From assembly GCA_965250205.1 (NCBI GenBank), contig CBDFNK010000020.1, positions 1 to 64,000 on the forward strand: a stretch of DNA of 64,000 bases. The letters run 5' to 3'. Below are positions 33,341 through 42,361 of the stretch, piece by piece. Below the pieces are notes generated by a model. It had not been told where the DNA came from. It did not search any database and was given only the letters and a program-made list of their open reading frames with translations. Made by a program: the position numbers and the translations under genes. The first letter of the stretch is position 1. Every line of letters starts with the position of its first letter. This DNA comes from JAHZKN01 sp965250205 (GTDB lineage Bacteria; Pseudomonadota; Alphaproteobacteria; Rhizobiales; Hyphomicrobiaceae).

Positions 33341-35410
33341 ATGGGGTCCAAGGCTGGTGCCACAACCACCACCCCTGCTGCCACGCGCAGCGCCCGCTGT
33401 ATCGCACTAATCGGTCCGTATCTCAGCGGAAAAACCACCCTTCTGGAAGCCCTTGTCGCCCGAGCAGGTGCCATCCCCCGACAGGGCTCAGTTAAAGATA
33501 AATCCTCCCTTGGCGATGGCAGTCCTGAAGCCCGCGAACACGGTATGAGTGTAGAGCTCAATGCGGCAGACATAGAATTCCTCGGCGATCGCTTCACATT
33601 TCTAGATTGCCCCGGTTCGATTGAATTTCAACATGAAGGTGCACTTGCGCTCACCGCGTGCGATGCCGCGATTGTTGTCTCCGAGCCCGACGCCAAGCGT
33701 GTGCCCGCGTTGCAAGTTATTTTAAAAGACCTGGAAGATCGCGGTATTCCTCACTTCCTGTTCCTAAACAAGATTGATAATTTTAATACGCCTGTACGCG
33801 ACATTATTTCCGTTTTGCAGCCAGCATCATCAAAGCCTCTTGTGCTCAGACAAATTCCAATTTGGGAGAAGGGTGTTGCAACGGGTTTCGTCGATCTCGC
33901 TTCTGAGCGCGCATATCATTACAACGCGCATGGTTCCAGTGACGTCATAGAGTTGCCGTCTGAGTTGGTGTCGCGTGAAAAAGATGCCCGCTTCAGTATG
34001 CTTGAGCAATTGGCCGACTACGATGATGATTTGATGGAGCAACTGCTGTCCGATATTTCGCCAGAAACAGAGCTTGTGTTCAATGATCTTACCCAAGAGT
34101 TCAGTGACGGATTGATCTGCCCGGTTTTGTTGGGGTCGGCTGAAAATGGCAATGGCATTCTACGGCTTTTAAAAGCACTGCGTCACGAAGTGCCGTTTGT
34201 CGAGGAAACCGCCAAGCGCCTCGGTGTTGATGGCACTGACAACGCCGCCTTTGTCATGAAGTCACTTTACACCGGTCACGGCGGAAAACTTTCACTTGCA
34301 CGCCAACTTACAGGTGACGTGAAAGACGGCGCCACGTTGGCGAGCACCTCAGGTCATGAGGATCGGGTTTCAGGCCTCCATGCCATGAAGGGGCAGGCGA
34401 CTGAGAAACGCCACGTAGCAACAGCCGGTGATACGATCGCCTTTGGACGCCTCGAAAGCATCACGACGGGTGAAACTGTATCGACTGACAAAGTTGGTAT
34501 TGTCGCCATTGACGTACCGGAGCCCGCTCAACCCGTGCTCTCATTTGGCCTGGGTCTCAAAGACCGCAAAGATGAAGTCAAACTGTCTTCGGCCCTGAAC
34601 AAGCTGATGGAGGAAGACCCCTCACTTGGTCTTGACCACAACCAGGACACCAACCAAGTCCTTTTGCGCGGACAAGGTGAGATGCACCTACGCGTGGCGT
34701 TGGAACGCTTGGCGCGGAAAAATGGTGTGGAGGTGACGCGTCTGAAGGCAGCTATCCCCTATAAGGAGACCATACGTAAAAGCGTTGAGGTGCGTGGTAA
34801 GCACAAAAAGCAGTCGGGTGGCCATGGTCAGTTCGGCGATGTGGTCCTAAACATCAAACCGTTGCCACGCGGGTCGGGTGTTCAGTTTCAAGACACCATC
34901 ACCGGCGGTGTTGTGCCCAAGCAGATGATCCCGTCTGCTGAAATTGGCGTCAAAGACTATGTGAAAAACGGACCGCTTGGATTTCCGGTCGTCGATATCA
35001 GCGTCACCCTAACCGATGGCTCTTATCACTCGGTAGACTCCTCCGATATGGCATTTCGCCAGGCCGGACGGTTAGCCATGAGCGAAGGCATGCCGCAGTG
35101 TTTGCCTGTGTTGTTGGAGCCTGTCATGCAGGTCGATCTGGCGGTGCCGTCGGAAGCAACGGCAAAGGTCAACGGCATTATTTCACAACGGCGTGGCCAA
35201 ATCCTGGGCTTTGATGCCCGCCCCGGTTGGCCGGGTTGGGATGTCGTATCAGCCCATATTCCCCAGGCCGAGATAGAGGACTTGATCATTGAACTGCGCT
35301 CGGTGACATCGGGTGTTGGCAGTTACAAGGCCTCATTTGACCACTTGGCAGAGCTGACGGGCCGATTGGCCGATCAGGTGCTGTCTGAAGGGAAGGTGGC
35401 TGCGGAGTAA
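33341..35410 (+). CDS. Elongation factor G-like GTPase (second EF-G)
   Basis: A 689-residue translational GTPase with the EF-G domain order. The P-loop is GPYLSGKT (residues 25-32), the G4 motif NKID (143-146), and domains III-V are recognisable from DTNQVLLRGQGEMHL and GKHKKQSGGHGQFGDV. The G3 motif is DCPGS (89-93), with Ser where canonical EF-G has the catalytic His of DTPGH. It belongs to the EF-G-like group of alphaproteobacteria that exists beside the true EF-G of the str operon. Role may be in ribosome recycling or stress, not general elongation. AAGGAGGAG before ATG 33341 fixes the start. Confidence 0.9.
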   Translation: MGSKAGATTTTPAATRSARCIALIGPYLSGKTTLLEALVARAGAIPRQGSVKDKSSLGDGSPEAREHGMSVELNAADIEFLGDRFTFLDCPGSIEFQHEGALALTACDAAIVVSEPDAKRVPALQVILKDLEDRGIPHFLFLNKIDNFNTPVRDIISVLQPASSKPLVLRQIPIWEKGVATGFVDLASERAYHYNAHGSSDVIELPSELVSREKDARFSMLEQLADYDDDLMEQLLSDISPETELVFNDLTQEFSDGLICPVLLGSAENGNGILRLLKALRHEVPFVEETAKRLGVDGTDNAAFVMKSLYTGHGGKLSLARQLTGDVKDGATLASTSGHEDRVSGLHAMKGQATEKRHVATAGDTIAFGRLESITTGETVSTDKVGIVAIDVPEPAQPVLSFGLGLKDRKDEVKLSSALNKLMEEDPSLGLDHNQDTNQVLLRGQGEMHLRVALERLARKNGVEVTRLKAAIPYKETIRKSVEVRGKHKKQSGGHGQFGDVVLNIKPLPRGSGVQFQDTITGGVVPKQMIPSAEIGVKDYVKNGPLGFPVVDISVTLTDGSYHSVDSSDMAFRQAGRLAMSEGMPQCLPVLLEPVMQVDLAVPSEATAKVNGIISQRRGQILGFDARPGWPGWDVVSAHIPQAEIEDLIIELRSVTSGVGSYKASFDHLAELTGRLADQVLSEGKVAAE

Positions 35411-35412
35411 GC

Positions 35413-35621
35413 CCAACACAAGTTTACGTCGTGTTGGCAGGGGACAAAGCCCAACACAAGTTTACGTCGTGTTGGCAGAAAGTCGCCCAACACAAGTTTA
35501 CGTCGTGTTGGCAGGGGACAAAGCCCAACACAAGTTTACGTCGTGTTGGCAGAAAGTCGCCCAACACAAGTTTACGTCGTGTTGGTGAAGGGTTTCCCAA
35601 CACGACTTTAGGACGTGTTGG
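35413..35621. repeat. R2 palindrome array with alternating spacers
   Basis: Six 25-bp palindromes at 35413, 35451, 35487, 35525, 35561 and 35597. The first five share the centre AAGTTTACGTC and alternate between a 13-base spacer (CAGGGGACAAAGC) and an 11-base spacer (CAGAAAGTCGC), so the higher-order unit is 74 bp. The sixth has the centre GACTTTAGGAC, like the edge copies in the 20.7-22 kb arrays. The array starts 2 bases after the EF-G-like stop. Confidence 0.88.
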
Positions 35622-35647
35622 GCTTGACCGCGCCAGCGAAGCTTGTC

Positions 35648-37183
35648 ATGCGAAGCGCTATGAAAGCGCAAGGCAAATATGGTGTGGTCGCGGCAGGTCA
35701 TCAGGTGACCGCGGAAGCGGCGGCGGAAATTCTCTCCGAGGGCGGCAATGCCTTTGATGCGGTGATAGCGGGGCTATTTGCAGCCTGCGTGCCTGAAGTC
35801 GTGCTGGCGTCGCTTGGCGGCGGCGGCTTTCTCATGGCCCACGTTGCAGATCGCAAGTCGACGACGCTCTATGACTTCTTCGTGGATACGCCGCTCAACA
35901 GGCGCGCAGAAGCTGAGCAAGATTTCCGTACCATCACCGTTGATTTCGGTACGCAAACTCAGGACTTCCAAATCGGGCTGGGTGCCACCGCGACACCCGG
36001 TATGGTGCCGGGGTTGTTTGCCATCCATCAGGATTTGGCGCGTCTGCCAATGTCACGACTGGTCGAGCCGGCTGTGCGCGCCGCGCGCCAGGGCGTCACC
36101 CAAAACGCTTACCAAAGTTACTTGTTTTCCATTATCCCCGGCATTTTGAGTGGTGACCCCAAGGCGGCCAAGTGGTTCGCGCCCAACGGTGAAATGTTGG
36201 CTGAGGGCGACCGTCTCAAAAACGAAGCACTCGCGGAAACCTTTGAATGGTTGGCGGAAGATGGCGCTCGGTTGTTTGTTGATGGCCCCGTTGGACAAGA
36301 GATGGTACGCCAATCCCGTGAGGCGGGCGGGCATCTCACGGCACGAGATTTAGTGGACTACCAGGTACGCCGCCGCCAACCGTTGCGACAGGCATTTCTT
36401 GGTGCTGAGGTTGATCTCAATCCAGCGCCTGCCGCCAGCGGGCCGCTGATCGCGTTTTCGATGGCTCTGTTGGCAGGGTTAGGGCGCGACACGCGACGCA
36501 CGCCTGCAGTTTTGGCGGACGTAATGGCCCGCACAAATGCCGTCCGCGCCGCATTTAGTGATGTGCCACAACAAGTTCTAGATGGGGTCATTCACCAACA
36601 CCTTGAGGATATGCGGGGCCATCCCCCTGCACCACGCGGCACGACGCATATCAGTGTGATTGACAGGCAAGGCAATGCGGCTGCTGCCACAGTGTCCAAT
36701 GGTGAAGGTAACGGCACCATGGTTGGCGATCATGGCTTCATGCTCAACAATATGTTGGGTGAAGAAGATCTCAACCCGAATGGGTTTAATCTCTGGCAGC
36801 CAGGCGTGCGCATGTCGACAATGATGGCGCCGACATTGGTGACGGCAAAGGACGCCAGCCTAGCAGCACTTGGTTCGGGCGGATCAAACCGAATCCGGTC
36901 GGCGGTGCTTCAGGTCATACTGGGGCTGTTGGACCATCGTCTCAGTGCAGATGATGCTGTCACCGCGCCACGTCTGCACGTCGAAAAGTGTGGTAACCTG
37001 AGTTTTGAAGCGCAGTTCTCTGAAAGCGCACAACAGTCACTGTTGGCGGCCTACGGGGATGCGCGCGTATGGCCGGAGCCAAATATGTTTTTTGGTGGCG
37101 TGCACGTGGCGCGGCTTCTGCGCGAAGATGTCTTCGAAGGTGTTGGCGACGCGCGCCGGGCTGGCCATGCGCTGATCGTTTAG
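35648..37183 (+). CDS. ggt: Gamma-glutamyltransferase family protein
   Basis: An Ntn-hydrolase of about 510 residues that should self-cleave at the Thr of GTTHISVIDRQGNAAAATVS (about residue 335) into large and small subunits and act on glutathione or other gamma-glutamyl compounds. Other family blocks are GHQVTAEAAAEILSEGGNAFDAV at the N-terminus, GLGATATPGMVPGLF and ALGSGGSNRIRSAV near the C-terminus. There is no signal peptide, so it is probably cytoplasmic. ATG 35648 or ATG 35660 is the start; a TTG at 35615 lies within the palindrome array. It is shorter than E. coli Ggt and related proteins may be cephalosporin acylases. Confidence 0.88.
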   Translation: MRSAMKAQGKYGVVAAGHQVTAEAAAEILSEGGNAFDAVIAGLFAACVPEVVLASLGGGGFLMAHVADRKSTTLYDFFVDTPLNRRAEAEQDFRTITVDFGTQTQDFQIGLGATATPGMVPGLFAIHQDLARLPMSRLVEPAVRAARQGVTQNAYQSYLFSIIPGILSGDPKAAKWFAPNGEMLAEGDRLKNEALAETFEWLAEDGARLFVDGPVGQEMVRQSREAGGHLTARDLVDYQVRRRQPLRQAFLGAEVDLNPAPAASGPLIAFSMALLAGLGRDTRRTPAVLADVMARTNAVRAAFSDVPQQVLDGVIHQHLEDMRGHPPAPRGTTHISVIDRQGNAAAATVSNGEGNGTMVGDHGFMLNNMLGEEDLNPNGFNLWQPGVRMSTMMAPTLVTAKDASLAALGSGGSNRIRSAVLQVILGLLDHRLSADDAVTAPRLHVEKCGNLSFEAQFSESAQQSLLAAYGDARVWPEPNMFFGGVHVARLLREDVFEGVGDARRAGHALIV

Positions 37184-37203
37184 TTTAGCCATTGTGTGCA
37201 GCC

Positions 37204-37333
37204 TAGAGCATCGCGCCTTTTGTTGTACGCACTGAAGCTATTTGCGCGACGCTCTATCTCAACGCTCTATCCCATCACTGGCGATCAACTTATCAGCTCA
37301 AAGTCGCGTTCCAACGTTTCGCAGGTTGATCTA
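37204..37333. repeat. R1 bipartite repeat, copy 4 (two 13-bp units)
   Basis: A 126-bp element (37206-37331) between TA dinucleotides, with left terminus AGAGCATCGCGCC. Its right edge gives the TAG stop of msrA on the minus strand (37331-37333). Confidence 0.9.
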
Positions 37334-38002
37334 GCTTCCCTTGTCTCCCCACAGGCGACGCAGGCGTTGGTCTCGACCGCAGCCATAGCGATAACGCTTA
37401 TATTTGTAGGGGTTCTTGAGATAATAATTCTGATGATAGGTCGGTCCGCGCGTGAATTTTGACGCGGGGCGGATCTTCACTGCAATGGGCGCTTTGAAAC
37501 GGCTCGCCACCTTGGCCTTGCTGGCTTTGGCAAGGCGGTGTTGGGTATCGTTATGGACAAAAATGGCTGGCAGATAAGATGAACCGCGATCACAGAACTG
37601 CCCACCACCATCGAGGGGGTCGACATTGACCCAGTAGTGATCAAGCAGCTTTTGATAGCTGACCTTGGTTGGATCGTAGATGACTTTGAGCACTTCAAGA
37701 TGGCCTGAATTGCCATAGGTCACGCTTCTGTACGTCGGGTTACGTGTTTTGCCGCCCATAAATCCTGAGATTGTTGCAACCACACCTTTGACCTTGTCAA
37801 AGTCACTTTCAACACACCAGTAGCAACCCGCTGCAAACGTTGCTATTGCGCGCGGCTCTGACGTGGCCCCGTTGACCGCGGCTTGTTCGGCCATAGCATG
37901 TTTGACCAAACGTGGTGAGACTGGCCCATCAGTCAAAAACAGTTGTGAGAAAATGGCAAGCGTACCAGCAACAGCAGTGAGGGTGAGAATTTTGCGAAGC
38001 AT
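37331..38002 (-). CDS. msrA: Peptide-methionine (S)-S-oxide reductase MsrA, exported
   Basis: Repairs methionine-S-sulfoxide in proteins. The N-terminus is a signal peptide or anchor (KILTLTAVAGTLAIFSQLFL). The catalytic Cys60 is in AAGCYWCVESDFDKVKGV, and the family blocks SGFMGGKTRNPTY, VTYGNSGHLEVLKVIYDP, LLDHYWVNVDPLDGGGQFCDRGSSY and YHQNYY are intact. It should work in the periplasm together with the exported MsrB encoded just upstream on the same strand. A short basic tail (KYKRYRYGCGRDQRLRRLWG) carries an extra Cys that may resolve the catalytic one. Confidence 0.94.
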   Translation of the reverse strand: MLRKILTLTAVAGTLAIFSQLFLTDGPVSPRLVKHAMAEQAAVNGATSEPRAIATFAAGCYWCVESDFDKVKGVVATISGFMGGKTRNPTYRSVTYGNSGHLEVLKVIYDPTKVSYQKLLDHYWVNVDPLDGGGQFCDRGSSYLPAIFVHNDTQHRLAKASKAKVASRFKAPIAVKIRPASKFTRGPTYHQNYYLKNPYKYKRYRYGCGRDQRLRRLWGDKGS

Positions 38003-38083
38003 ATTTTGGCTTTCCTTAAGCGTGCGGAAGCAGCTGCGCTGGTGCAGTCGGGATCAACACATCTACATTTTAGGTCGGGGCGA

Positions 38084-38596
38084 CTAAGCCTCTTTTTTTG
38101 GTACAAACTTGAGCGCGATGCCATTTATGCAATAGCGCAAGCCAGTTGGTGCTGGCCCGTCTTTAAAGATATGACCTAAGTGTCCACTACAGCGACTGCA
38201 GTGCACTTCGGTACGTGGATAGACCAACTTGTAGTCCGTTGATGTGCCAACAGCGTCATCAATCGGTTTCCAAAAGCTTGGCCAGCCTGTGCGGCTGTTG
38301 AACTTTGTTTTCGAGTCATAGAGCGCCTGATCGCAGCCGGCACAGTGGTAGGTGCCTGGGTCATAGACCTTGTCAAGCGGGCTGGAGCCTGAAGGTTCAG
38401 TACCGTGTTTGCGCAGAATGTGGAATTGTGCGGGCGTTAAGATACGCCGCCATTCAGAATCAGACTTAGTCACTTTGAATGTCTTCCTTCCTCCCTTGGC
38501 GAGGGCTGAGGCAATGCTTTTGCCGGTAACAAACTGGTGTAAACCGGTGCCAGCCGCAGCGAGGCTGGCAAAACCGAACGTGCGTCGTGTGATCAT
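38084..38596 (-). CDS. msrB: Peptide-methionine (R)-S-oxide reductase MsrB, Tat-type signal
   Basis: Complements MsrA by reducing the R-sulfoxide. The N-terminus RRTFGFASLAAAG has a twin-arginine character, suggesting export in folded, zinc-loaded form. Zinc ligands are Cys85-Cys88 (CAGC) and Cys133-Cys136 (CSRC), and the catalytic Cys156 is in LRYCINGIAL. TGWPSFWKPI and SGHLGHIFKDGP are family blocks. It is 81 bases ahead of msrA on the same strand, probably one operon for periplasmic repair. Confidence 0.94.
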   Translation of the reverse strand: MITRRTFGFASLAAAGTGLHQFVTGKSIASALAKGGRKTFKVTKSDSEWRRILTPAQFHILRKHGTEPSGSSPLDKVYDPGTYHCAGCDQALYDSKTKFNSRTGWPSFWKPIDDAVGTSTDYKLVYPRTEVHCSRCSGHLGHIFKDGPAPTGLRYCINGIALKFVPKKEA

Positions 38597-38899
38597 TTTG
38601 GTTTCTCCGTCTCAATCGCTCATGTGCGCGACATGGTGTGGATTCTGGGTGCGTATCAGGCGTATTTACTCCGCGACAATACCATGCTTTGCGGCGTTTC
38701 AGTGGTGTCAGCTAGGAATACGCAGACGGCGGCACACAAGTTTCAGGTTAGAGACGGGCCATATTCAATTAAATGTGTGGTGACGCTTTGGTAACATCCA
38801 ATTAAAAGCGGGTCGAATGCATTAGCAGGCACTCGCAGGTATTTTTAATCTGATACATGTTCTCGGCGCAAAACCGCACACGCTTTTGCGGAATATGCG

Positions 38900-39613
38900 T
38901 TAGATCGCAACGCGGACCGAGCGATCCAAATCAATGCCCTTGTCACTGAGCGCACAGCGATAGGCAATTGCTTCAACACCTGCCTCACGCGCCATCGCGA
39001 AGGTTTCGGCATAATCGGGGTCAATATCCTCGGCGAGTGAGAACCGTTTGGCATCGCCACGTTGGATGAGATAAACCATCACGGCGCGGTGGCCTTCTCG
39101 GACCATGTCTGCCAATTCTCTCAAGTGTTTGGCACCACGTGTTGTCACTGAGTCTGGAAATTCCGCTGTTCCTTTTTTGCGCGATAAATGCACGTTTTTA
39201 ATCTCGACATAACAACGGCCCTTTTGGGGGTCCTCAAGGAGAATATCGATGCGGCTATTTTGGCCATACTTCACTTCGCGCCTGAGTGTTTCATAGCCGG
39301 CAAGAGGCTTGACGCGTTTGGCTTCAATGGCTTCGGTTACAATCTTATTGGGATGGGCGGTGTTGATGCCAACCCGGACAGGGCCGTCGCCCATGTCATT
39401 TTCCACCATCTCCCAGGTGTGGCGGTATTTGCGTGTCGGGCTGTCGTGCTCTGATAACCAAACTGGGACATCCTCATGCAGGAGGCCAAGCATGGACCCG
39501 GTGTTGGCGCATGAGGCGGTGATTGTTTTGCCGTTGTCCAGTTTAACGTCGGCCAAAAAGCGTTTATAGCGTTTAATCAGGCGTCCACGAATGAGCGGTG
39601 AGGCGAACTGCAT
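38900..39613 (-). CDS. sfsA: SfsA family nuclease-like protein
   Basis: A 237-residue SfsA protein; the family is described as a sugar-fermentation stimulator and as a DNA/RNA nuclease. Signatures are LIRGRLIKRYKRFLADVKL, TASCANTGSMLGLL, NKIVTEAI, NSRIDILLED, CYVEIKNVHL with the acidic metal ligands of a PD-(D/E)XK-like site, and FPDSVTTRGAKHLREL. I place the start at ATG 39613 (MQFASPLIRGRL); the open frame from 39712 adds an unlikely basic stretch. Confidence 0.92.
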   Translation of the reverse strand: MQFASPLIRGRLIKRYKRFLADVKLDNGKTITASCANTGSMLGLLHEDVPVWLSEHDSPTRKYRHTWEMVENDMGDGPVRVGINTAHPNKIVTEAIEAKRVKPLAGYETLRREVKYGQNSRIDILLEDPQKGRCYVEIKNVHLSRKKGTAEFPDSVTTRGAKHLRELADMVREGHRAVMVYLIQRGDAKRFSLAEDIDPDYAETFAMAREAGVEAIAYRCALSDKGIDLDRSVRVAI

Positions 39614-39762
39614 GCGTTTCAAGTTCCGTTTATGTCTTGGATCGGTGACGCGACTAAAACGTGGGCTGGCAGGAAAAGTCCACAACAAGGTGCGCTGGAT
39701 TTTCTTTTTCACACGGGTTTTATCGTCGGGCAGCTGCCCTTGCGGCCTACAACATTGGCGAC

Positions 39763-39872
39763 TAGATCAACCTGCGAAAAGTTGGGTTTGACTTTGAGCA
39801 AATAAGTTGATCGCCAATCATGGGATAGAGCCATGGAATAGAGCGTCGCGCAAATAGCTTCAGCGTGCACAA
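39763..39872. repeat. R1 bipartite repeat, copy 5, inverted and truncated (two 13-bp units)
   Basis: In reverse orientation: the right hairpin starts at the TA of 39763-39764, followed by two 13-bp units and the left hairpin, whose outer ~20 bases are replaced by unrelated sequence. It is not at a stop codon. Confidence 0.82.
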
Positions 39873-39975
39873 GGTTCTTGTCTTGTCGCATGCTTGAAGT
39901 GCAAAACTGTATACACTTTTTCTGAACATGCTTTAGGGTGTGCTGAGTGATCCCAAAGATGAGTTTGACACGCTT

Positions 39976-40716
39976 ATGACGACACCTGAAATTACCGCAG
40001 CGTTGCTGATTATCGGCGATGAAATCCTATCCGGGCGCACCAAGGATAAAAATATCGGCACGTTGGCGGATAGTCTGACAGTGATTGGTATTCGCCTGCG
40101 TGAAGTGCGCATTATTGGCGATGAGGAAATGGCGATTGTCGATGCCGTCAATGCCCTGCGCAAAACCTACACCTATGTGTTTACAACCGGTGGTATTGGT
40201 CCAACGCATGATGACATTACAGCTGATAGCTTGGCCAAGGCGTTTGGCGTTTCGATTGATGTCAACCCAACCGTCGCTCGAGAGATGGAAAAGGTCTATG
40301 CACAACGGGGCATGGAGATGACGGCTGCACGTCTGCGTATGGCGCGTATTCCTGATGGTGCGAAGTTGGTTCGTAATTCGGTTTCCATTGCGCCGGGTTT
40401 CATTCTTGACAATGTCATAGTGATGGCAGGTGTCCCGTCCATTATGGCGGCTATGTTTGCAGACGTCGCGCCGCAATTAAAGCGTGGTGCCAAACTCTAT
40501 TCTGAAACACTTATCGTGCGCCGACCTGAAGCCGATATTTCAGATCTATTTGCTGCCCATCAGAAGATGTATCCGGACGTGATCATGGGCAGTTACCCGT
40601 CGTTTTTGGACGGTAAGTTTAAAACCGAATTGGTTTTACGCGCCGTTGACCAACAAATTTTGCAAAAAGTTGTCGCCGAACTCCAGGCGCAGTTGAGCGA
40701 AAAAGGCCTGATTTAA
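39976..40716 (+). CDS. CinA-like molybdopterin-binding domain protein
   Basis: A 246-residue protein of the competence/damage-inducible CinA N-terminal type, with the MoCF-biosynthesis fold: TAALLIIGDEILSGRTKDKN at the N-terminus, VFTTGGIGPTHDDITADSLAKAFG, and a VMAGVPSIMAAMF block. The CinA C-terminal nicotinamide-nucleotide amidase domain is absent, so its enzymatic activity (possibly ADP-ribose pyrophosphatase) is only inferred. ATG 39976 or the upstream codon at 39940 starts it. Confidence 0.87.
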   Translation: MTTPEITAALLIIGDEILSGRTKDKNIGTLADSLTVIGIRLREVRIIGDEEMAIVDAVNALRKTYTYVFTTGGIGPTHDDITADSLAKAFGVSIDVNPTVAREMEKVYAQRGMEMTAARLRMARIPDGAKLVRNSVSIAPGFILDNVIVMAGVPSIMAAMFADVAPQLKRGAKLYSETLIVRRPEADISDLFAAHQKMYPDVIMGSYPSFLDGKFKTELVLRAVDQQILQKVVAELQAQLSEKGLI

Positions 40717-40894
40717 AGGCTTTTGTGTCAGTAAGCGCGGTCAAGTTGTCCTTGCAACGCTTTGACACAGCGCGGCGAACACAATTCTTCGATTTAGTGC
40801 CGCGCGACTATGCCCGCAATGGGCAGGCGCGTGCTGCTGCAAATTAGGCGGGAGTGGCTCACGGGCTGGGGACATAAAAATCAGGGGCCATCTG

Positions 40895-42310
40895 ATGCAG
40901 TATTTCAAGCGCGTGCGCACAACTTTGCGCGCACTCATGCCTGCAGGCGCATTCACCATTATTATAGTTGGACTTGGTTGCGGATTAGGGCTGGTGACAG
41001 TAAGCGGCGTTGCGGTCGCCAAAACACCCGGCAGCACTTACTGCTTCTATGGCAAATGTCACCGTGTTAAAACGCTATCTGAAACGCAGGCGCTGGTTGG
41101 CAAAGAGGTGAGCCTCCACACGTCCCATTATGATTCCTGCCGTCGTGATCGTTATAATCCGTGTGGGCTAACCTCATCGGGCGAACCGTTTTTTGCAGAT
41201 CGTGCAGACAATGCTGCAAGCCCGATCTATCCCGATGGCACCAAGTTGCTTGTCTGGTCACAGCAGTCGAATGAAGCGGCTGTGATCCGCGTCAACAATG
41301 CTGGTCCCTATTGGGGCAATCGCAAACTTGATGTGTCACGGGCGTTGGCGCGCAAGCTTGGTTTTGAGCACCGTGGCGTTGCCAAGTTGCAAGTCAGAGT
41401 TCTGTCAGCACCGACGCGGGCTGAGGCACGCTACAAACGCAATCGTCGCTATGCCAAGGTGCAGGGACCCATCGGAAAATTTGCAAACCTTGATGAGGCT
41501 GAAAAAGGCCTTGCCGTGCTATTGGCCTTTGAAGCGATGACGACAGCATTCATGGCGCCAGCCGGTGGCAGTATGGTAGGCCAGGTTAAGCGCCCATTTG
41601 AAGTTGCTGCCCTTGCCACCCAAGGCAGAGCGTTTGGCGAGGTCCGGCCGGAACTCACAACATGGCCTGTGGTTGGCCTCCGGTTTGCAACGTTGGAGTG
41701 GCCGGTGGTTGGGGCAGTTGGTATGCGCTCAAGCAAAGCGTCGGTCCAGATTGCTTCCGTTGATGGTGAGGGGGGTGCTCGTGCAGCATTGCGGAGCGAA
41801 ACGCTCAAAGCCTGGCCGGTCGTCGGCGCACCAGCCCAAAAACGTAGTGAGACGCCGTTGGTCCGTGTGGCTGTTGCCTGGCCCATCGTTCAAGAGCCGG
41901 TTGTGGTTCAGGAAAAGACAACACGACGTGCGCTTCGTGTGGCTCATCCGCGCGTGCGTGTGAAAGAGGGGCGCAAAGCAGCCGCACCTCACCGGCGTAC
42001 GCAGATAGCGCGGGACCGCAAAGCGCGGACGCTACGTTTGGCAGCGCTCCGGTCAAAATCAAAGGTGAAGGCGCGCACACGCAAAAGCAAGAAACGCAAA
42101 TCGCGCACGTCCAAATCACGCAAAAGAAAAGTTGCAAAAGCGCAGCGTTCTAATGCGCGGGTGGAGGCCAACGTGAAAGCCAAGGCTAAATCCAAAACCA
42201 AACTACTTGCCAGGGTGCGGACAAAACGCGCGCCTAAGCCAGTTGTGAAGCTTCGACCTCATGTTGCCACACGACAAATTCTGCACCGCACGCTCGGGCG
42301 GGGTGCCTGA
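40895..42310 (+). CDS. RlpA-like secreted protein with a long basic C-terminal tail
   Basis: A 471-residue exported protein. After a signal anchor (TIIIVGLGCGLGLVTVSGVAVA) there is a double-psi beta-barrel domain of the RlpA septal-ring type (about residues 65-170), with HYDSC, TSSGEPFF, IYPDGTKLLV and the block VNNAGPYWGNRKLDVSRALARKLGF. It should act on peptidoglycan or bind it at division sites. A linker carries four WPVV/WPIV tracts (about residues 257, 269, 307 and 329). The last ~110 residues are extremely Lys/Arg-rich and resemble histone-like tails. There is no SPOR domain, unlike enterobacterial RlpA. The adjoining convergent gene encodes a strongly acidic protein. Confidence 0.85.
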   Translation: MQYFKRVRTTLRALMPAGAFTIIIVGLGCGLGLVTVSGVAVAKTPGSTYCFYGKCHRVKTLSETQALVGKEVSLHTSHYDSCRRDRYNPCGLTSSGEPFFADRADNAASPIYPDGTKLLVWSQQSNEAAVIRVNNAGPYWGNRKLDVSRALARKLGFEHRGVAKLQVRVLSAPTRAEARYKRNRRYAKVQGPIGKFANLDEAEKGLAVLLAFEAMTTAFMAPAGGSMVGQVKRPFEVAALATQGRAFGEVRPELTTWPVVGLRFATLEWPVVGAVGMRSSKASVQIASVDGEGGARAALRSETLKAWPVVGAPAQKRSETPLVRVAVAWPIVQEPVVVQEKTTRRALRVAHPRVRVKEGRKAAAPHRRTQIARDRKARTLRLAALRSKSKVKARTRKSKKRKSRTSKSRKRKVAKAQRSNARVEANVKAKAKSKTKLLARVRTKRAPKPVVKLRPHVATRQILHRTLGRGA

Positions 42311-42361
42311 GTTAGACTGAGCAGAAGTTAGACCGAGCAGAGTTGAGGTTTTACGCGTTGT

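Noticed and set aside
35413..35621. Integron attC sites
   Set aside because: GCCCAAC resembles the attC consensus RYYYAAC, but the sites are only 25 bp, most right arms do not fit GTTRRRY, and there are no cassettes or integrase.
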